Origin: Deltaproteobacteria bacterium
GTDB lineage: Bacteria; Desulfobacterota; Syntrophia; Syntrophales; Smithellaceae
Length of the DNA stretch: 47,262 bases
Reading direction: 5' to 3'
Assembly (NCBI GenBank): GCA_019136325.1
Contig: JAGVUJ010000266.1
Coordinates: 1 to 47,262, forward strand
Shown here: piece after piece, positions 36,618-45,846 of the stretch
Layout of the letters: every line of letters begins with the position of its first letter
Position numbering within the stretch: the first letter of the stretch is position 1
Translations under genes and position numbers: made by a program
The notes under the pieces: generated by a model
Seen by the model: the letters and a program-made list of their open reading frames with translations, nothing else
Database searches by the model: none
What the model was told of the DNA's origin: nothing

Positions 36618-36646
36618 CTTATAGACAAAAAGTTTCTTTTTGTCAA
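36618..36646 (-). promoter_or_regulatory. Promoter of rplU
   Basis: Minus strand TTGACA (36641-36646), 17 bp, TATAAG (36618-36623); transcription would begin near 36611. Confidence 0.75.
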
Positions 36647-36926
36647 TAAAATTTAAGATTTGGCGGAAAATATTTTTGTATGGATTAGATGATGTATAAA
36701 CTATTGAATTAACATAGTAAAAAAGATGGTGACCGGGGTATTTATTCTTTAAAATATCCGGGTCTACGTTAAATTTTATTCTGCGGGGTAAAACTGTAAA
36801 AAAAATTGTTCATCATGAAAAAGAATGTTTGTTTTTCCGGTAATTTATGAAATAATCCAGCCAATTTCAAAAAGCATTTCTTAAAAATACAAAAATTTTC
36901 TAGTCCTATTTCAAGGAGAACGAGAC
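36647..36926. other. AT-rich intergenic region
   Basis: A divergent gap between rplU and a membrane-protein gene. It is AT-rich with an imperfect inverted repeat around 36729-36770 (GACCGGGG... with ...CCGGGTC). I find no ORF, RNA gene or clear promoter for the rightward gene apart from its AAGGAG ribosome site. Confidence 0.5.
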
Positions 36927-37763
36927 ATGGTACAGGTCGATGTAGTGTGGTCTTATGCTTTCGGAGCGACGTTTGCGGCATGCGCGTCCCGCCAGTTGGA
37001 AAAGGAAGATAAACCATTTGTGAATCAATGGTACGTCTTCACCCTGACGTTTCTGTCAACATTTTTTGCCCCGTCGGGGCTGTATCTTTTATGGCAGCAT
37101 ACGCAGTGGGAAACGATGCAGGTTGCCAAAACCATGAAAGACATTCCCGCCTGGCTGGTGACTCTTTTTGCCGTCACCAACGTGACGCAGGGAATACTCG
37201 GCTACTGGACAACGTTTAAATTGGTCAAGAAAAAAAATTATTACGGAGCTCATGCCAACTGGATGGCGGCCTGGATCCTCTTCTGGTTTATTCTGGTGTG
37301 CGGTTGGGACTGCACGGGATATCAGCGGTTTCTTTATGACGCCAGCATGTTCAACGGCGAACTCTGGTCGCCCGGAAAACACATGGGAATCCTGTTTCTT
37401 ACCAGCAATGTCTGGATAACGCTGCTGGTGATGGCCGTTTTTTTTGCGCCCATGCTGTTGTGGGGAATGATAAAATTTATTCTTGACGGCGCCAGACTGG
37501 ATCCGTCAATAGCGCAGGATCAAATGCCCGGAGTGATCAGAATATTCATCTTTTCATTCGGAACGCAGTGGGTGGTATGCCTCGGGCTGGCCATTGTTGC
37601 CGCCCTGATGGTTATGGCGGCAAGTCATCTTACCGGAAACATGCTGGCGGGATATATCATCGGCGTTTCGACTTTTATCCTTGCGGCCTATTTTCTTTTG
37701 TTCAGGCGGGGAATGCCCATGTATCTGATCGCGAAACAGTTATTTATTAAAGAACCGGCATAA
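36927..37763 (+). CDS. Multi-pass integral membrane protein of unknown function
   Basis: A 278-residue protein with about seven hydrophobic segments: near 35-57, 78-97, 110-130, 153-180, 208-235, 238-260, plus a weaker first one. It is Trp-rich (HTQWETMQ, GWDCTGYQRF) in loops. I recognise no family motif. An AAGGAG site precedes the ATG. SDR and DAGK-like genes follow, suggesting a lipid- or envelope-related cluster, but this is only guilt by proximity. Confidence 0.7.
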   Translation: MVQVDVVWSYAFGATFAACASRQLEKEDKPFVNQWYVFTLTFLSTFFAPSGLYLLWQHTQWETMQVAKTMKDIPAWLVTLFAVTNVTQGILGYWTTFKLVKKKNYYGAHANWMAAWILFWFILVCGWDCTGYQRFLYDASMFNGELWSPGKHMGILFLTSNVWITLLVMAVFFAPMLLWGMIKFILDGARLDPSIAQDQMPGVIRIFIFSFGTQWVVCLGLAIVAALMVMAASHLTGNMLAGYIIGVSTFILAAYFLLFRRGMPMYLIAKQLFIKEPA

Positions 37764-37804
37764 CAACATGCTTTATTCTAATTTTGATCATGTGGAGGTT
37801 TGTT

Positions 37805-38662
37805 ATGAATGCTGATGCTCCCGTTGTGTTGATCAGCGGATGTTCAACCGGCATAGGCCGGACGTTGGCAAAGGAATTTGCAGCGCGTAACTGGCGGGTG
37901 TTTGCCACCGCCAGAAAGCCGTCGTCTCTGGATGATCTTAAAGCGCCCAACGTGAAAACCGCATCTCTCGATGTAACGGATGAAAAATCGATTCAAGCTT
38001 GCGTGGAATCGGTGATAGCCGAAGCCGGTAAAATCGATATGCTGGTGAATAACGCGGGCCTTCTGCTCATTGGCCCTCTGGTTGAACTGGAAATCAGCGC
38101 ATTGCGCAGGGAGTTTGAAACCAACGTCATCGGTCTGGCGGCTTTGACCAATGCGGTTGTGCCGCACATGATAAAAAGAACATCGGGAAAAATTGTCAAT
38201 ATCAGCAGCATCTCCGGCATTCTGAATACGCCTTTTTCCGGCGCGTACTGTTCCACCAAAGCGGCGGTGACCTCCTATTCCGATGTGTTGCGCATGGAAC
38301 TTGCCCCTTTCGGTATTCAGGTCATTACCGTACAGCCCGGCGGCATTCAATCAAAGTTAGCCGACAATGCAGATCAAGGGCTTGAACGTTTTAAAAAAAC
38401 GTCCTACAGCCCTATACAGGATTTTATTGTCAGGCGGGCGCACATGTCGCAACAGGGTGCAACATCCGCGGAAGTCTTTTCAAAAAAACTCGTCGATAAA
38501 CTTGCGCGTAAAAAAACACCGAACTTCATCCGCCTGGGAAAAAGTTCGACGCTGCTCCCCCTCGTTGCCAAACTTCCCCGCGCGTTTACGGACAGACTGC
38601 TTGCCCGGAAGTTCGGGTTGGACACACTCAGGAAAATCATCAATCAAGACAATAGGGAATAA
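37805..38662 (+). CDS. Short-chain dehydrogenase/reductase
   Basis: A 285-residue NAD(P)-dependent oxidoreductase of the classical SDR type. It has the glycine motif SGCSTGIG (11-18), the NNAG motif (82-85), catalytic Ser135 or Ser136, and YxxxK with Tyr148 and Lys152. The early arginine in FATARKP suggests NADPH preference. The ATG at 37805 has GGAGG upstream; an in-frame start 21 nt earlier overlaps that site. Substrate unknown. The stop lies 4 nt before the DAGK-like gene. Confidence 0.88.
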   Translation: MNADAPVVLISGCSTGIGRTLAKEFAARNWRVFATARKPSSLDDLKAPNVKTASLDVTDEKSIQACVESVIAEAGKIDMLVNNAGLLLIGPLVELEISALRREFETNVIGLAALTNAVVPHMIKRTSGKIVNISSISGILNTPFSGAYCSTKAAVTSYSDVLRMELAPFGIQVITVQPGGIQSKLADNADQGLERFKKTSYSPIQDFIVRRAHMSQQGATSAEVFSKKLVDKLARKKTPNFIRLGKSSTLLPLVAKLPRAFTDRLLARKFGLDTLRKIINQDNRE

Positions 38663-38666
38663 TTTT

Positions 38667-39566
38667 TTGAGTCATTATTTTCTTGACATAAAAAATAGCG
38701 GCCCTTATAGTTGCGCCATCCATGTTTCCGGCAAACGTTCTGTAGATGATAAAAGCAAAATTTTGAAAGAAATCGCCGGTATTTTGAAAGATGCCACCGT
38801 TGCCGGTCTGGATACCAAATCTCCCGAAGAATTCAGCCGCTGTGCTCATGAACTCTCTCGGAAAGTGGAAACACTGATTGTAGCCGGTGGCGACGGCACT
38901 TTTTCCCTTGTACTGAACAGTGTGTCCAGAGACGTTCCTCTGGGATTTCTTCCATTCGGTTCAGGTGATGTTCTTCGACACACGTTCAATCTTCCCCGTT
39001 GTCCCAAAGAGAACGCTCTTTTAATCCAAAAAGGCAAAGAGCATGTGATCGATGCCATTTGCTGTGACGGAAAAACAAAAGCCTTGTTCGCGAGCATCGG
39101 CATTGAAGGCAGCATTCTGCTCGAAAGAAGCAAGTATCTGGAAAATGATTTGACCGGTTTCACGGCCTACGGTCTGGCGACCTTTAAAGTTTTATTTGAC
39201 GGCTATATTAACGCCGATTTGCGTATCGCCATGGACAACAGAGAGGTCGCAACATCCGGTTCTCTGACCGCCGTCATTACGAAACTTCCCTATTACGGCT
39301 ATGGTTTCAAAGTTGTGCCGCAGGCCTGTTTTGATGACGGTTACCTGCATCTGCTCGTCCTTAACGCGGGACCGGTGGGCACGCTTTATGCCCTTGCCAC
39401 CTCGCTCATCGGCGGAAACAGAATGGGAGAATATTACAGGGCAAAAGAAATTAATATCGAAACCTCGACGCAGCAATTGCTTCAGCGCAACGGCGATCCG
39501 GAAAAGGAAAAACGAACCAGTTTTTCCTTCAAAATCCTGCCCAAAGAATTGAAGCTTATATTTTAA
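38667..39566 (+). CDS. Diacylglycerol/sphingosine-kinase family protein
   Basis: A 299-residue lipid kinase-like protein. It has the nucleotide-binding GGDGT motif (74-78) after LIVAG. Where most family members have PxGTGNDxAR, this one has PFGSGDVLRHTF (96-107), a divergence in the substrate loop. The C-terminal half is the usual beta-sandwich domain. The TTG at 38667 is chosen because it begins 4 nt after the SDR stop with AGGGA upstream; the open frame further upstream lies inside the SDR gene. It probably acts with the SDR on a lipid. Confidence 0.82.
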   Translation: MSHYFLDIKNSGPYSCAIHVSGKRSVDDKSKILKEIAGILKDATVAGLDTKSPEEFSRCAHELSRKVETLIVAGGDGTFSLVLNSVSRDVPLGFLPFGSGDVLRHTFNLPRCPKENALLIQKGKEHVIDAICCDGKTKALFASIGIEGSILLERSKYLENDLTGFTAYGLATFKVLFDGYINADLRIAMDNREVATSGSLTAVITKLPYYGYGFKVVPQACFDDGYLHLLVLNAGPVGTLYALATSLIGGNRMGEYYRAKEINIETSTQQLLQRNGDPEKEKRTSFSFKILPKELKLIF

Positions 39567-39579
39567 CGAATCGGTCCGG

Positions 39580-40290
39580 TCAGCGTTTCATCCGGTGTGT
39601 CCACGCCGGCAATTCGCCCAGCGCCGTTGATTCTTTCAGGTAGACAACATCATGTAAAACGGCCGTGCGCTGTATCTGCTTCAAAAGATGTCGCGAAGAT
39701 TCTTTTTTTATAGCGGTTGCCAGATGCGGCGCGTACGCGCAAACGAAATTCCGCATCTGTTCAAGAGCGTTTCTGAGATTGGCTTCGACGGGCGGACAGC
39801 GAAGCAGCGAAACCAGTTCCGGATAAATCTCATGGATTCCCTTGCCGCTTTTGCGCGAAGCAACCCAACCGCCGATGTATTTGTATTCAGCATCGTCGCG
39901 CGCCATGACCGAATATTGATGCTGCGCCCATAGCTGCTGAACATTTTCGGGCAGTGGAATACGTCCCTGTTCTTTGTTGACGTATTTCTTTTCCAGGATG
40001 GAGAATTGAGCCGCCGGAGAATCGACAAATACATGCGGCCATTTTTGCAGTTGCGTTTTGATCATTGCCGGCGACCTGTCCGTGAAACCGCGCAAATTCA
40101 TTTCCGCCGCCAGTAATCTGTGACGCTGGCTCAATGCCCAGCCGAAGCCCTGCCAGCGTAGCGTTTCCGGATGGCGGGAGTACCCCCTTTTTTTGTGTTT
40201 GATGATGGAAACAATCGCGTGCAGCTCGCGGTGTTCACCCAGTAAGCTTTGCCGGTTCAGATAACCGGGATTGACGTCCCAAACTCTCAC
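39580..40290 (-). CDS. Predicted pyrimidine-dimer DNA glycosylase fused to a DUF1722-like domain
   Basis: A 236-residue protein. Residues 1-100 match the Pyr_excise family that includes T4 endonuclease V: MRVWDVNPGYL at the N-terminus and LLGEHRELHAI. There Arg21-Glu22 align with the catalytic Arg-Glu of the phage enzyme (AEYRELPRV), and GYSRHP follows. Residues about 115-225 resemble DUF1722 (YbgA): QLWAQHQYSVMARDDAEYKYIGG..., with a helical end. YbgA genes often neighbour photolyase genes, so both halves point to UV damage repair. That is inference from known context. The N-terminal Thr of T4 EndoV is replaced by Arg here after the initiator Met. Convergent with the DAGK-like gene, 13 nt away. 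Confidence 0.72.
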   Translation of the reverse strand: MRVWDVNPGYLNRQSLLGEHRELHAIVSIIKHKKRGYSRHPETLRWQGFGWALSQRHRLLAAEMNLRGFTDRSPAMIKTQLQKWPHVFVDSPAAQFSILEKKYVNKEQGRIPLPENVQQLWAQHQYSVMARDDAEYKYIGGWVASRKSGKGIHEIYPELVSLLRCPPVEANLRNALEQMRNFVCAYAPHLATAIKKESSRHLLKQIQRTAVLHDVVYLKESTALGELPAWTHRMKR

Positions 40291-40311
40291 AAGCTCTCCT
40301 TATTGATAAAG

Positions 40312-42786
40312 CTATCCGAGCAATGTTTTGGTTTTGACCACCCTGATTTGACGCGATTCGTCGGGGTCGGATTTCAGGATGTGGGCGATGATATCGGATG
40401 GTCTGGCCGAACCTTCCTGCACAAAGGATACGATAAAATTTATTATTTTCTTGTCACGGTCCAGGGAGAGCATTTGCACAAAAGGACGAATGTCTTTGGC
40501 GATGGTTTTCCCTTTGGATGCTTTCCGGATGTTGAAATTGGATGCCGCCAGAAATTGATCGATATTTTCTTTTATGGCGCTCATCCGGGGAGAATCCGTA
40601 GCGGCAGGCAGCTCCAGCTCATATTCGAATCCCCGTGTTGCCTGAGCAATTGCCTTTTCACTCTGATCGAGCTTTCTGATTTCCAGAATTTCAATGCCGT
40701 CGGGGAGAAGGGCATTTATTTCAGTTCTTAATAAATTCAAATCGGATAAATATTCCTGCGCGGTGATGTCCATGTATTCCTGTCTGCTTTCCATGCCCAC
40801 GGCGGTCGCGGTGGCAAAGGATATTTTGGGATGAGGATGGAACCCGGATGTGTAGGAAAGAACAAAGCTGCTGCGGCGTAACGCGCGAGTCACCGCTGCG
40901 GATATTTCCAGATGGGCAAGAAAACGGGCGCGTCCGGTTTTGCTGAAAGTGAAACGGTACTTTGCCTCCCTGATCGGAGCTTTATCGTCCACCGGCGGCG
41001 GCAAAATATTTTTATTTCCGTCTTCTTCGGCCAGAATATTTTTTACCGCGGAAAAGTCGCACACGCCGCAGTCCTGACAGCCATCAAGCCGGCAGTCTTC
41101 CGTTGCGATGTGTTGTGCGGATTTTTGTTTTTCTTTGAGCAGAAAATCGCTGCTGATGCCGCAGTCAATATTGTTCCACGGCAATCTTTCATCCGCCCTG
41201 CGTTCGCGTAGAAAATCATCCGGATTAATCCCGGATTCCGTGATTGCTTCCTGCCAGAGATCGAAACGCAAAAGATCAGACCATCCATCCAGACGGCATC
41301 CCTTGCGGAAAGCCGCCAACAGAAGTTTTCCCACCGTTTCGTCTCCGCGCGAAAAAATGCCTTCCAGAAAACTCATTCGCGCGTCGTGCCATTTCACATT
41401 CAGGTTACGGTTTTTGATGCGCTTGCGGATAAAGTCCTGTCTTTTATAAGTTTCTTCAAGTGGAATTTGCTGTTCCCATTGAAACGGCGTATGGGGCTTG
41501 GGCACGAAAGTGGAAAGACTGATGGTGACCTGTCCACGGTTTTTTGCCGCGCGCAGGGTTTCATAGCTGAGATTGACGATGCCTTCCCAGTCCTCCTGTG
41601 TTTCATGAGGCAGGCCCAGCATGAAATAGAGCTTGATGGATTTCCATCCGGCGGCAAATATTTTATCCACAGTGGAGAGTAAATCTTCGGAGGTGTTGCC
41701 CTTGTTGATAACCAGACGCATTTTGTCCGTTCCCGCTTCGGGCGCGAGGGTGAAACTGGTCTTGCGCGTGCGTCTGATTTCTTCCATTAAAGTCGTGTTG
41801 AGTGATTCCACACGCAGAGAAGGGAGGGCCAACGCCACCCGCTTTTGACAATAGCGGTTCATCAGGTCCTTGACTAAAGGTTCGAGACAACTATAGTCGC
41901 CGGAGCTGAGGGATAAAAGCGATATTTCTTCATGGCCGGTTGCCGCGAGCATCTTTTCGGCCATTTCCATCAGCAAAGACGCGTCTCGCTCTCGATACGG
42001 ACGCCAGATCATTCCCGCCTGACAGAACCGGCAGCCTCGGGTGCAGCCGCGGGCTATTTCCAGCGTGATGCGGTCGTGAATGGTTTGCATCAGCGGCACA
42101 ACAGGGTTCAGGGGGTGCTTCCATAGATTCAGGTTGGTGACAGATCTTTTTTTGATGATCTGATTTTTATTGTGGACGGCGGGCGCGTAAATGCCCGGAA
42201 TTTTCGCCAGCCCGGCAATCAGATGATCTCGTTGCAGGGATTTTTTCTTTCCTTCGCGAACCGCAGTGACGATTTCTCCCACAATCTCTTCGCCCTCGCC
42301 GATGACAAACACGTCGATAAAATCGACGAGCGGCGCGGGATTAAAACAGCAGGGACCGCCCGCAATAATCAGCGGATGTCCATCCCGGCGGTCTTTGCGC
42401 GCCAGAGGGATGCCTCCCAGATCCAGCATATTCAGCATGTTGGTATAGGAGAGTTCGTACTGCATTGAAAAGCCAACCATGTCGAAATCCTGAAGAGGCG
42501 TCTGACGCTCAAGGGAGGTCAGCAATATTTCGCCTTCGCGCAATTGATTTTCTCTGTCCGGCCAGGGGGCGAAACATCTTTCCGCTGATGCGTAAGGGAT
42601 GTCATTAATGATTGAATAGAGAATCTGCAAGCCGAGATGGGACATGCCGACTTCATACGTATCCGGAAAGGCCAGCAGAACGCGAACATCGGCTTTATCT
42701 TTACGGATGGCGTTTACTTCCGTGCCGATGTAACGGCTGGGTTTCTCGGCGGAAGGTAAAAGCTCATCGATTTTGCCGTTGCGCAT
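40312..42786 (-). CDS. TIGR03960-type radical SAM protein fused to DUF2344 domain
   Basis: An 824-residue iron-sulfur enzyme of unknown substrate. The N-terminal half has a cobalamin-binding-like region (about 30-170), then the radical SAM motif CTRGCRFC (Cys248, 252, 255). The C-terminal quarter (from about 610, KYRFTFSKTGRARFLAHLE and GFHPHPKISFA) is the DUF2344 domain. Families TIGR03960 and TIGR03936 are often fused and lie near rplU-rpmA and RNase G genes. Proximity to rRNA or tRNA processing genes suggests an RNA-modifying role, but this is not established. It lies 21 nt upstream of the glycosylase gene on the same strand, so they may be co-transcribed. Confidence 0.9.
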   Translation of the reverse strand: MRNGKIDELLPSAEKPSRYIGTEVNAIRKDKADVRVLLAFPDTYEVGMSHLGLQILYSIINDIPYASAERCFAPWPDRENQLREGEILLTSLERQTPLQDFDMVGFSMQYELSYTNMLNMLDLGGIPLARKDRRDGHPLIIAGGPCCFNPAPLVDFIDVFVIGEGEEIVGEIVTAVREGKKKSLQRDHLIAGLAKIPGIYAPAVHNKNQIIKKRSVTNLNLWKHPLNPVVPLMQTIHDRITLEIARGCTRGCRFCQAGMIWRPYRERDASLLMEMAEKMLAATGHEEISLLSLSSGDYSCLEPLVKDLMNRYCQKRVALALPSLRVESLNTTLMEEIRRTRKTSFTLAPEAGTDKMRLVINKGNTSEDLLSTVDKIFAAGWKSIKLYFMLGLPHETQEDWEGIVNLSYETLRAAKNRGQVTISLSTFVPKPHTPFQWEQQIPLEETYKRQDFIRKRIKNRNLNVKWHDARMSFLEGIFSRGDETVGKLLLAAFRKGCRLDGWSDLLRFDLWQEAITESGINPDDFLRERRADERLPWNNIDCGISSDFLLKEKQKSAQHIATEDCRLDGCQDCGVCDFSAVKNILAEEDGNKNILPPPVDDKAPIREAKYRFTFSKTGRARFLAHLEISAAVTRALRRSSFVLSYTSGFHPHPKISFATATAVGMESRQEYMDITAQEYLSDLNLLRTEINALLPDGIEILEIRKLDQSEKAIAQATRGFEYELELPAATDSPRMSAIKENIDQFLAASNFNIRKASKGKTIAKDIRPFVQMLSLDRDKKIINFIVSFVQEGSARPSDIIAHILKSDPDESRQIRVVKTKTLLG

Positions 42787-42821
42787 AATGATTTTTTCCT
42801 TTTTGGGTAAAGGTCCCGGGT

Positions 42822-43220
42822 CTATGCTTTGTTAGCGGATTTAGCGTGGAATCTGTATTTATGAGGATTGCTTTTTATTTCTCTGAGTTTGGACAACGCC
42901 ATCTTTTGAGCAAAGTTCACGGCGGAAAGATATCCTAGAGAATTATTCTTAAATGTGCTGATTAACTCATCGCGGGTCGAATCTTCATTGTCTTTGGACA
43001 CGAACGTTCTTTCCACGGTGTGTTCGTAGGCCAGTTCGTCGCCCATAATATTTTTTACCAGAATGTAATCCTCCGTGCTGGTGAAAAAAGATTCTTTTAG
43101 CAGAACGTTGGTTTGGAAGGATACCTCCACCTTGACCGTATCCGTCGCTATGGAGCGGGATAGATCGAAAATCTTTAAATCCAGCCCGTTATCTAATTTT
43201 ATTTCTTCAATCAGTTTCAT
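42822..43220 (-). CDS. Conserved small protein of unknown function
   Basis: A 132-residue soluble protein with no signal peptide or membrane segment. It begins MKLIEEIKLDNGLDLKIFDLSR and alternates strands and helices, with a basic C-terminus (HKYRFHAKSANKA). I recognise no family. It is 35 nt upstream of the radical SAM gene on the same strand and probably shares its transcript. Confidence 0.65.
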   Translation of the reverse strand: MKLIEEIKLDNGLDLKIFDLSRSIATDTVKVEVSFQTNVLLKESFFTSTEDYILVKNIMGDELAYEHTVERTFVSKDNEDSTRDELISTFKNNSLGYLSAVNFAQKMALSKLREIKSNPHKYRFHAKSANKA

Positions 43221-43274
43221 TTGTGCTCATCTCAATCCATGTTGTTCATTACACAATTCTTAGCATTTTTATAC

Positions 43275-43303
43275 TTGACCTGCAACTTTAATCCTTTTAT
43301 ACA
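43275..43303 (+). promoter_or_regulatory. Promoter of purU
   Basis: TTGACC (43275-43280), 17 bp, TATACA (43298-43303). The predicted start of transcription, about 43310, makes the first in-frame TTG (43313) too close to be the start codon and supports the ATG at 43340. Confidence 0.65.
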
Positions 43304-43339
43304 TAGCTCGCGTTGAAAACTAAAAAGGTGAAGCGTGTT

Positions 43340-44197
43340 ATGAATGATGTCAATGCGGTGTTGCTTTTGTCCTGCGCCGACAGAAAGGGACTGGTGGCCA
43401 GCATATCCGATTTTATTGCCCGCCGCAACGGCAACATTGTCCATGCCGATCAATATACGTCCAGGACGGATAAACTTTTTTTCATGCGCGTCGAATGGGA
43501 ATTGAAAGGTTTTGACCTGGATCGCGAAGCGATTCCCTCTGCTTTTGCGCCGCTGGCCCGGCAATTAAAAATGAAATGGAATTTGCATTTCACCGATTAT
43601 GTGCCGCGGGTTGCTCTTTTTGTTTCCCGACACATGCATTGTCTGCATGATCTTCTTTTGCGCCGCCACATGGGAGAACTGGGAGCCGATATCGAAGCGG
43701 TCATCAGTAATCACGAAGATGCCCGCGAGTTGGTTGAACAGTTCGGATTGAAATATTGTTACTTTCCCATCACGGGAAAAAACAAGAAGCAGCAGGAAAA
43801 GAAAGAGCTGACGCTGCTTCGGGAAATGAATATCGATCTGGTGGTTCTGGCGCGCTACATGCAGATTTTGAGCGGCAATTTTCTGAAGGAGTATCCCTGT
43901 CGCATTGTCAATATTCATCATTCATTTCTCCCCGCGTTTGCCGGGAGCAATCCTTACCAGCAGGCCTATGACCGCGGCGTGAAAATAATCGGCGCGACCG
44001 GCCATTATGTCACGGAACAACTGGATGAAGGGCCGATTATTGCGCAGGATGTGGTCAAGATAAGCCATCGGGACGATGTTTCCGATATTCAAAGAAAAAG
44101 CAGAGATCTGGAAAGAATGGTTCTGGCGCGCGCGCTCCGGCTGCATCTGGAAAACAGAATACTTGTTTACGGGTCCAAGACCATTGTGTTCGAATAA
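43340..44197 (+). CDS. purU: Formyltetrahydrofolate deformylase
   Basis: Hydrolyses 10-formyl-tetrahydrofolate to formate and tetrahydrofolate, balancing one-carbon pools. The 285-residue protein has an N-terminal ACT domain (about 1-75, CADRKGLVASISDFI) and a formyltransferase domain with the catalytic set: Asn in IVNIHHSFLPAF, the following His, and Asp in QLDEGPII. It is the PurU type, not PurN, because of the ACT domain. The ATG follows AAGGTGA. The gene downstream starts 38 nt later. Confidence 0.95.
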   Translation: MNDVNAVLLLSCADRKGLVASISDFIARRNGNIVHADQYTSRTDKLFFMRVEWELKGFDLDREAIPSAFAPLARQLKMKWNLHFTDYVPRVALFVSRHMHCLHDLLLRRHMGELGADIEAVISNHEDARELVEQFGLKYCYFPITGKNKKQQEKKELTLLREMNIDLVVLARYMQILSGNFLKEYPCRIVNIHHSFLPAFAGSNPYQQAYDRGVKIIGATGHYVTEQLDEGPIIAQDVVKISHRDDVSDIQRKSRDLERMVLARALRLHLENRILVYGSKTIVFE

Positions 44198-44235
44198 ATC
44201 AGGTTCTTCCTGAAGAAATATCCGGTAATCCATAA

Positions 44236-45054
44236 ATGTCTGATGTAAATTTTATCGTCCTTTGTCAGCCGGACACAAAAAAATCCTGCGGCGCTTGTTG
44301 CGGTCTTTATAATTACGCAGACAGTTCCCGCTCTTCTCTTGAGCATCGTTTGCGTTCGCGCACACGACGCTTCGATGAGACGGTCAGAAAAGCCGGAGAT
44401 CTCAAACGCTACTCCGCGGAAACAAAAGCGTCGGAAGATTTCACGAAACGATACGAAGTAATTCACTGCTGCGAATATCTCGGCTTTCTGGATGAAGAAG
44501 AAAGAAAAGTCGGCTGTCTTTTGCATCCGGAACAAAATGAAGGCGCCGATTTGAGGGAGAGTTCTTTTTACGGACGGGAACTCTGCGCCGGTCATTTTTG
44601 CCCGAGTCATTATTTCATTGCGCAGTCTCATTCCCGGATCCTGATCAAAATCATCGATGACTGGTATCTTTACGGGCTGGTCGTGACGGATATCGATCTG
44701 GTGAATCTGTATTTCCGTCTGATCGCCGACCGGATTGGGGAGGATTTGAAACCGGAAATTTTCAACAATGAAAAATTAAAGAACATTGCCCTGGACTATT
44801 TCGGCTGGAAAATCAACTGGCCGTTTCGTTCGCTGGAAACGAACCGGTTGGGCAAATACTATTTCGACGGATCGCAATACATGATCAGTCATATTGACTA
44901 TGAAAAGTTCGGCAGGGCGGTTTCTCCGCTGAACGCCATTCTGTTGAGTCTTTCTTCCGCGTTCGCAGACGCGGAAGAACTTGAGAGAGCGGAGAAAATG
45001 ATCTGGGAGAATATCGATAATTTCGTATCCACCTACCGACAAATCTTTGTGTAG
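44236..45054 (+). CDS. Cysteine-cluster protein of unknown function
   Basis: A 272-residue soluble protein. Nine cysteines crowd the first half: Cys10, 18, 21, 22 (CGACCG), 78, 79, 94, 117 and 122 (CAGHFC). The layout recalls the YkgJ-type zinc or Fe-S families, but the spacing is different. The C-terminal half is helical with no cysteines. It may be an Fe-S or zinc protein; the metal is unknown. It shares the purU orientation and lies 38 nt downstream, so co-transcription is likely. Confidence 0.6.
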   Translation: MSDVNFIVLCQPDTKKSCGACCGLYNYADSSRSSLEHRLRSRTRRFDETVRKAGDLKRYSAETKASEDFTKRYEVIHCCEYLGFLDEEERKVGCLLHPEQNEGADLRESSFYGRELCAGHFCPSHYFIAQSHSRILIKIIDDWYLYGLVVTDIDLVNLYFRLIADRIGEDLKPEIFNNEKLKNIALDYFGWKINWPFRSLETNRLGKYYFDGSQYMISHIDYEKFGRAVSPLNAILLSLSSAFADAEELERAEKMIWENIDNFVSTYRQIFV

Positions 45055-45239
45055 CGGTTCAGCATTGCCGTCGTCAACAGTGCTGGAGAAATTCACCGGA
45101 GTATATTCCAGACCGGAAAGACATTGAATTCCGCGACGTCCAATCCCCGGTTCCCGCAGGCGCGCTGTAGGCCGCGGGAGGTCGGTCGTGTCAGTAAACG
45201 GAGTATCCTGCTCCTGGCGGAGAGGGCTCCACTTTTTTA

Positions 45240-45269
45240 TTGACATAATCAGGCTACTTTAGCTAGTGT
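45240..45269 (+). promoter_or_regulatory. Promoter of hpt
   Basis: TTGACA (45240-45245), 18 bp, TAGTGT (45264-45269). The preceding 180 nt, between the cysteine-cluster gene and hpt, are GC-rich with short inverted repeats (for example CAGCA...TGCTG) but contain no gene I can support. Confidence 0.55.
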
Positions 45270-45313
45270 AAGCAAATAGTTGTACAATCACCTTTCATGG
45301 AAGAGGCTTGGCC

Positions 45314-45838
45314 GTGGATCAAACATCCAGAGAAATTCTTTTTTCCAAGGCAACGATACAAAAGAGGGTCAGGGAACTTGCCGAACAGATATCCCGGGAT
45401 TACGAGGGACGGGAACTCATCGTTATCGGCGTGCTCAAAGGGGCTTTTATTTTCATGGCCGATTTGATTCGTGAGATCAGCATCCCCTGCCGCGCGGATT
45501 TTGCCAGACTGGCCAGCTACGGCGCCGGATCGGAAAGTTCAGGCAAAGTGGTCATGACCAAGGATATTGAAACATCCATCAAGGGCAAGGATATTCTGAT
45601 TGTGGAAGATATCCTCGATACCGGCCTCACCATGCAATATTTTCTGGAATGGATGAAAGAAAGAAATCCCCGATCCATCAAAACATGCGTCTTTTTGGAT
45701 AAAAGAAAAAGAAGAAAAGTCTCTCTGGAAGCCGATTATATCGGCTTTACCATTGAAGACGGTTTTGTCGTGGGTTACGGACTGGATTTCAATGAGCAAT
45801 ACCGTTTTTCTCCCGATATCTATGTGATTAAGCAGTAA
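45314..45838 (+). CDS. hpt: Hypoxanthine phosphoribosyltransferase
   Basis: Salvages hypoxanthine and guanine using PRPP to make IMP and GMP. The 174-residue protein has the PRPP motif ILIVEDILDTGLT (about 92-104), GVLKGAFIFMADL, and the C-terminal FVVGYGLDFNEQYR. The GTG at 45314 has GAAGAGG about 8 nt upstream; the earlier in-frame TTG lies too close to that site. The DUF3426 gene follows 8 nt downstream. Confidence 0.95.
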   Translation: MDQTSREILFSKATIQKRVRELAEQISRDYEGRELIVIGVLKGAFIFMADLIREISIPCRADFARLASYGAGSESSGKVVMTKDIETSIKGKDILIVEDILDTGLTMQYFLEWMKERNPRSIKTCVFLDKRKRRKVSLEADYIGFTIEDGFVVGYGLDFNEQYRFSPDIYVIKQ

Positions 45839-45846
45839 GGACAGAT

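Noticed and set aside
44776..45246. 156-codon minus-strand frame between the cysteine-cluster gene and hpt
   Set aside because: Most of it is antisense to the cysteine-cluster gene; its unique part shows no motif or ribosome site.
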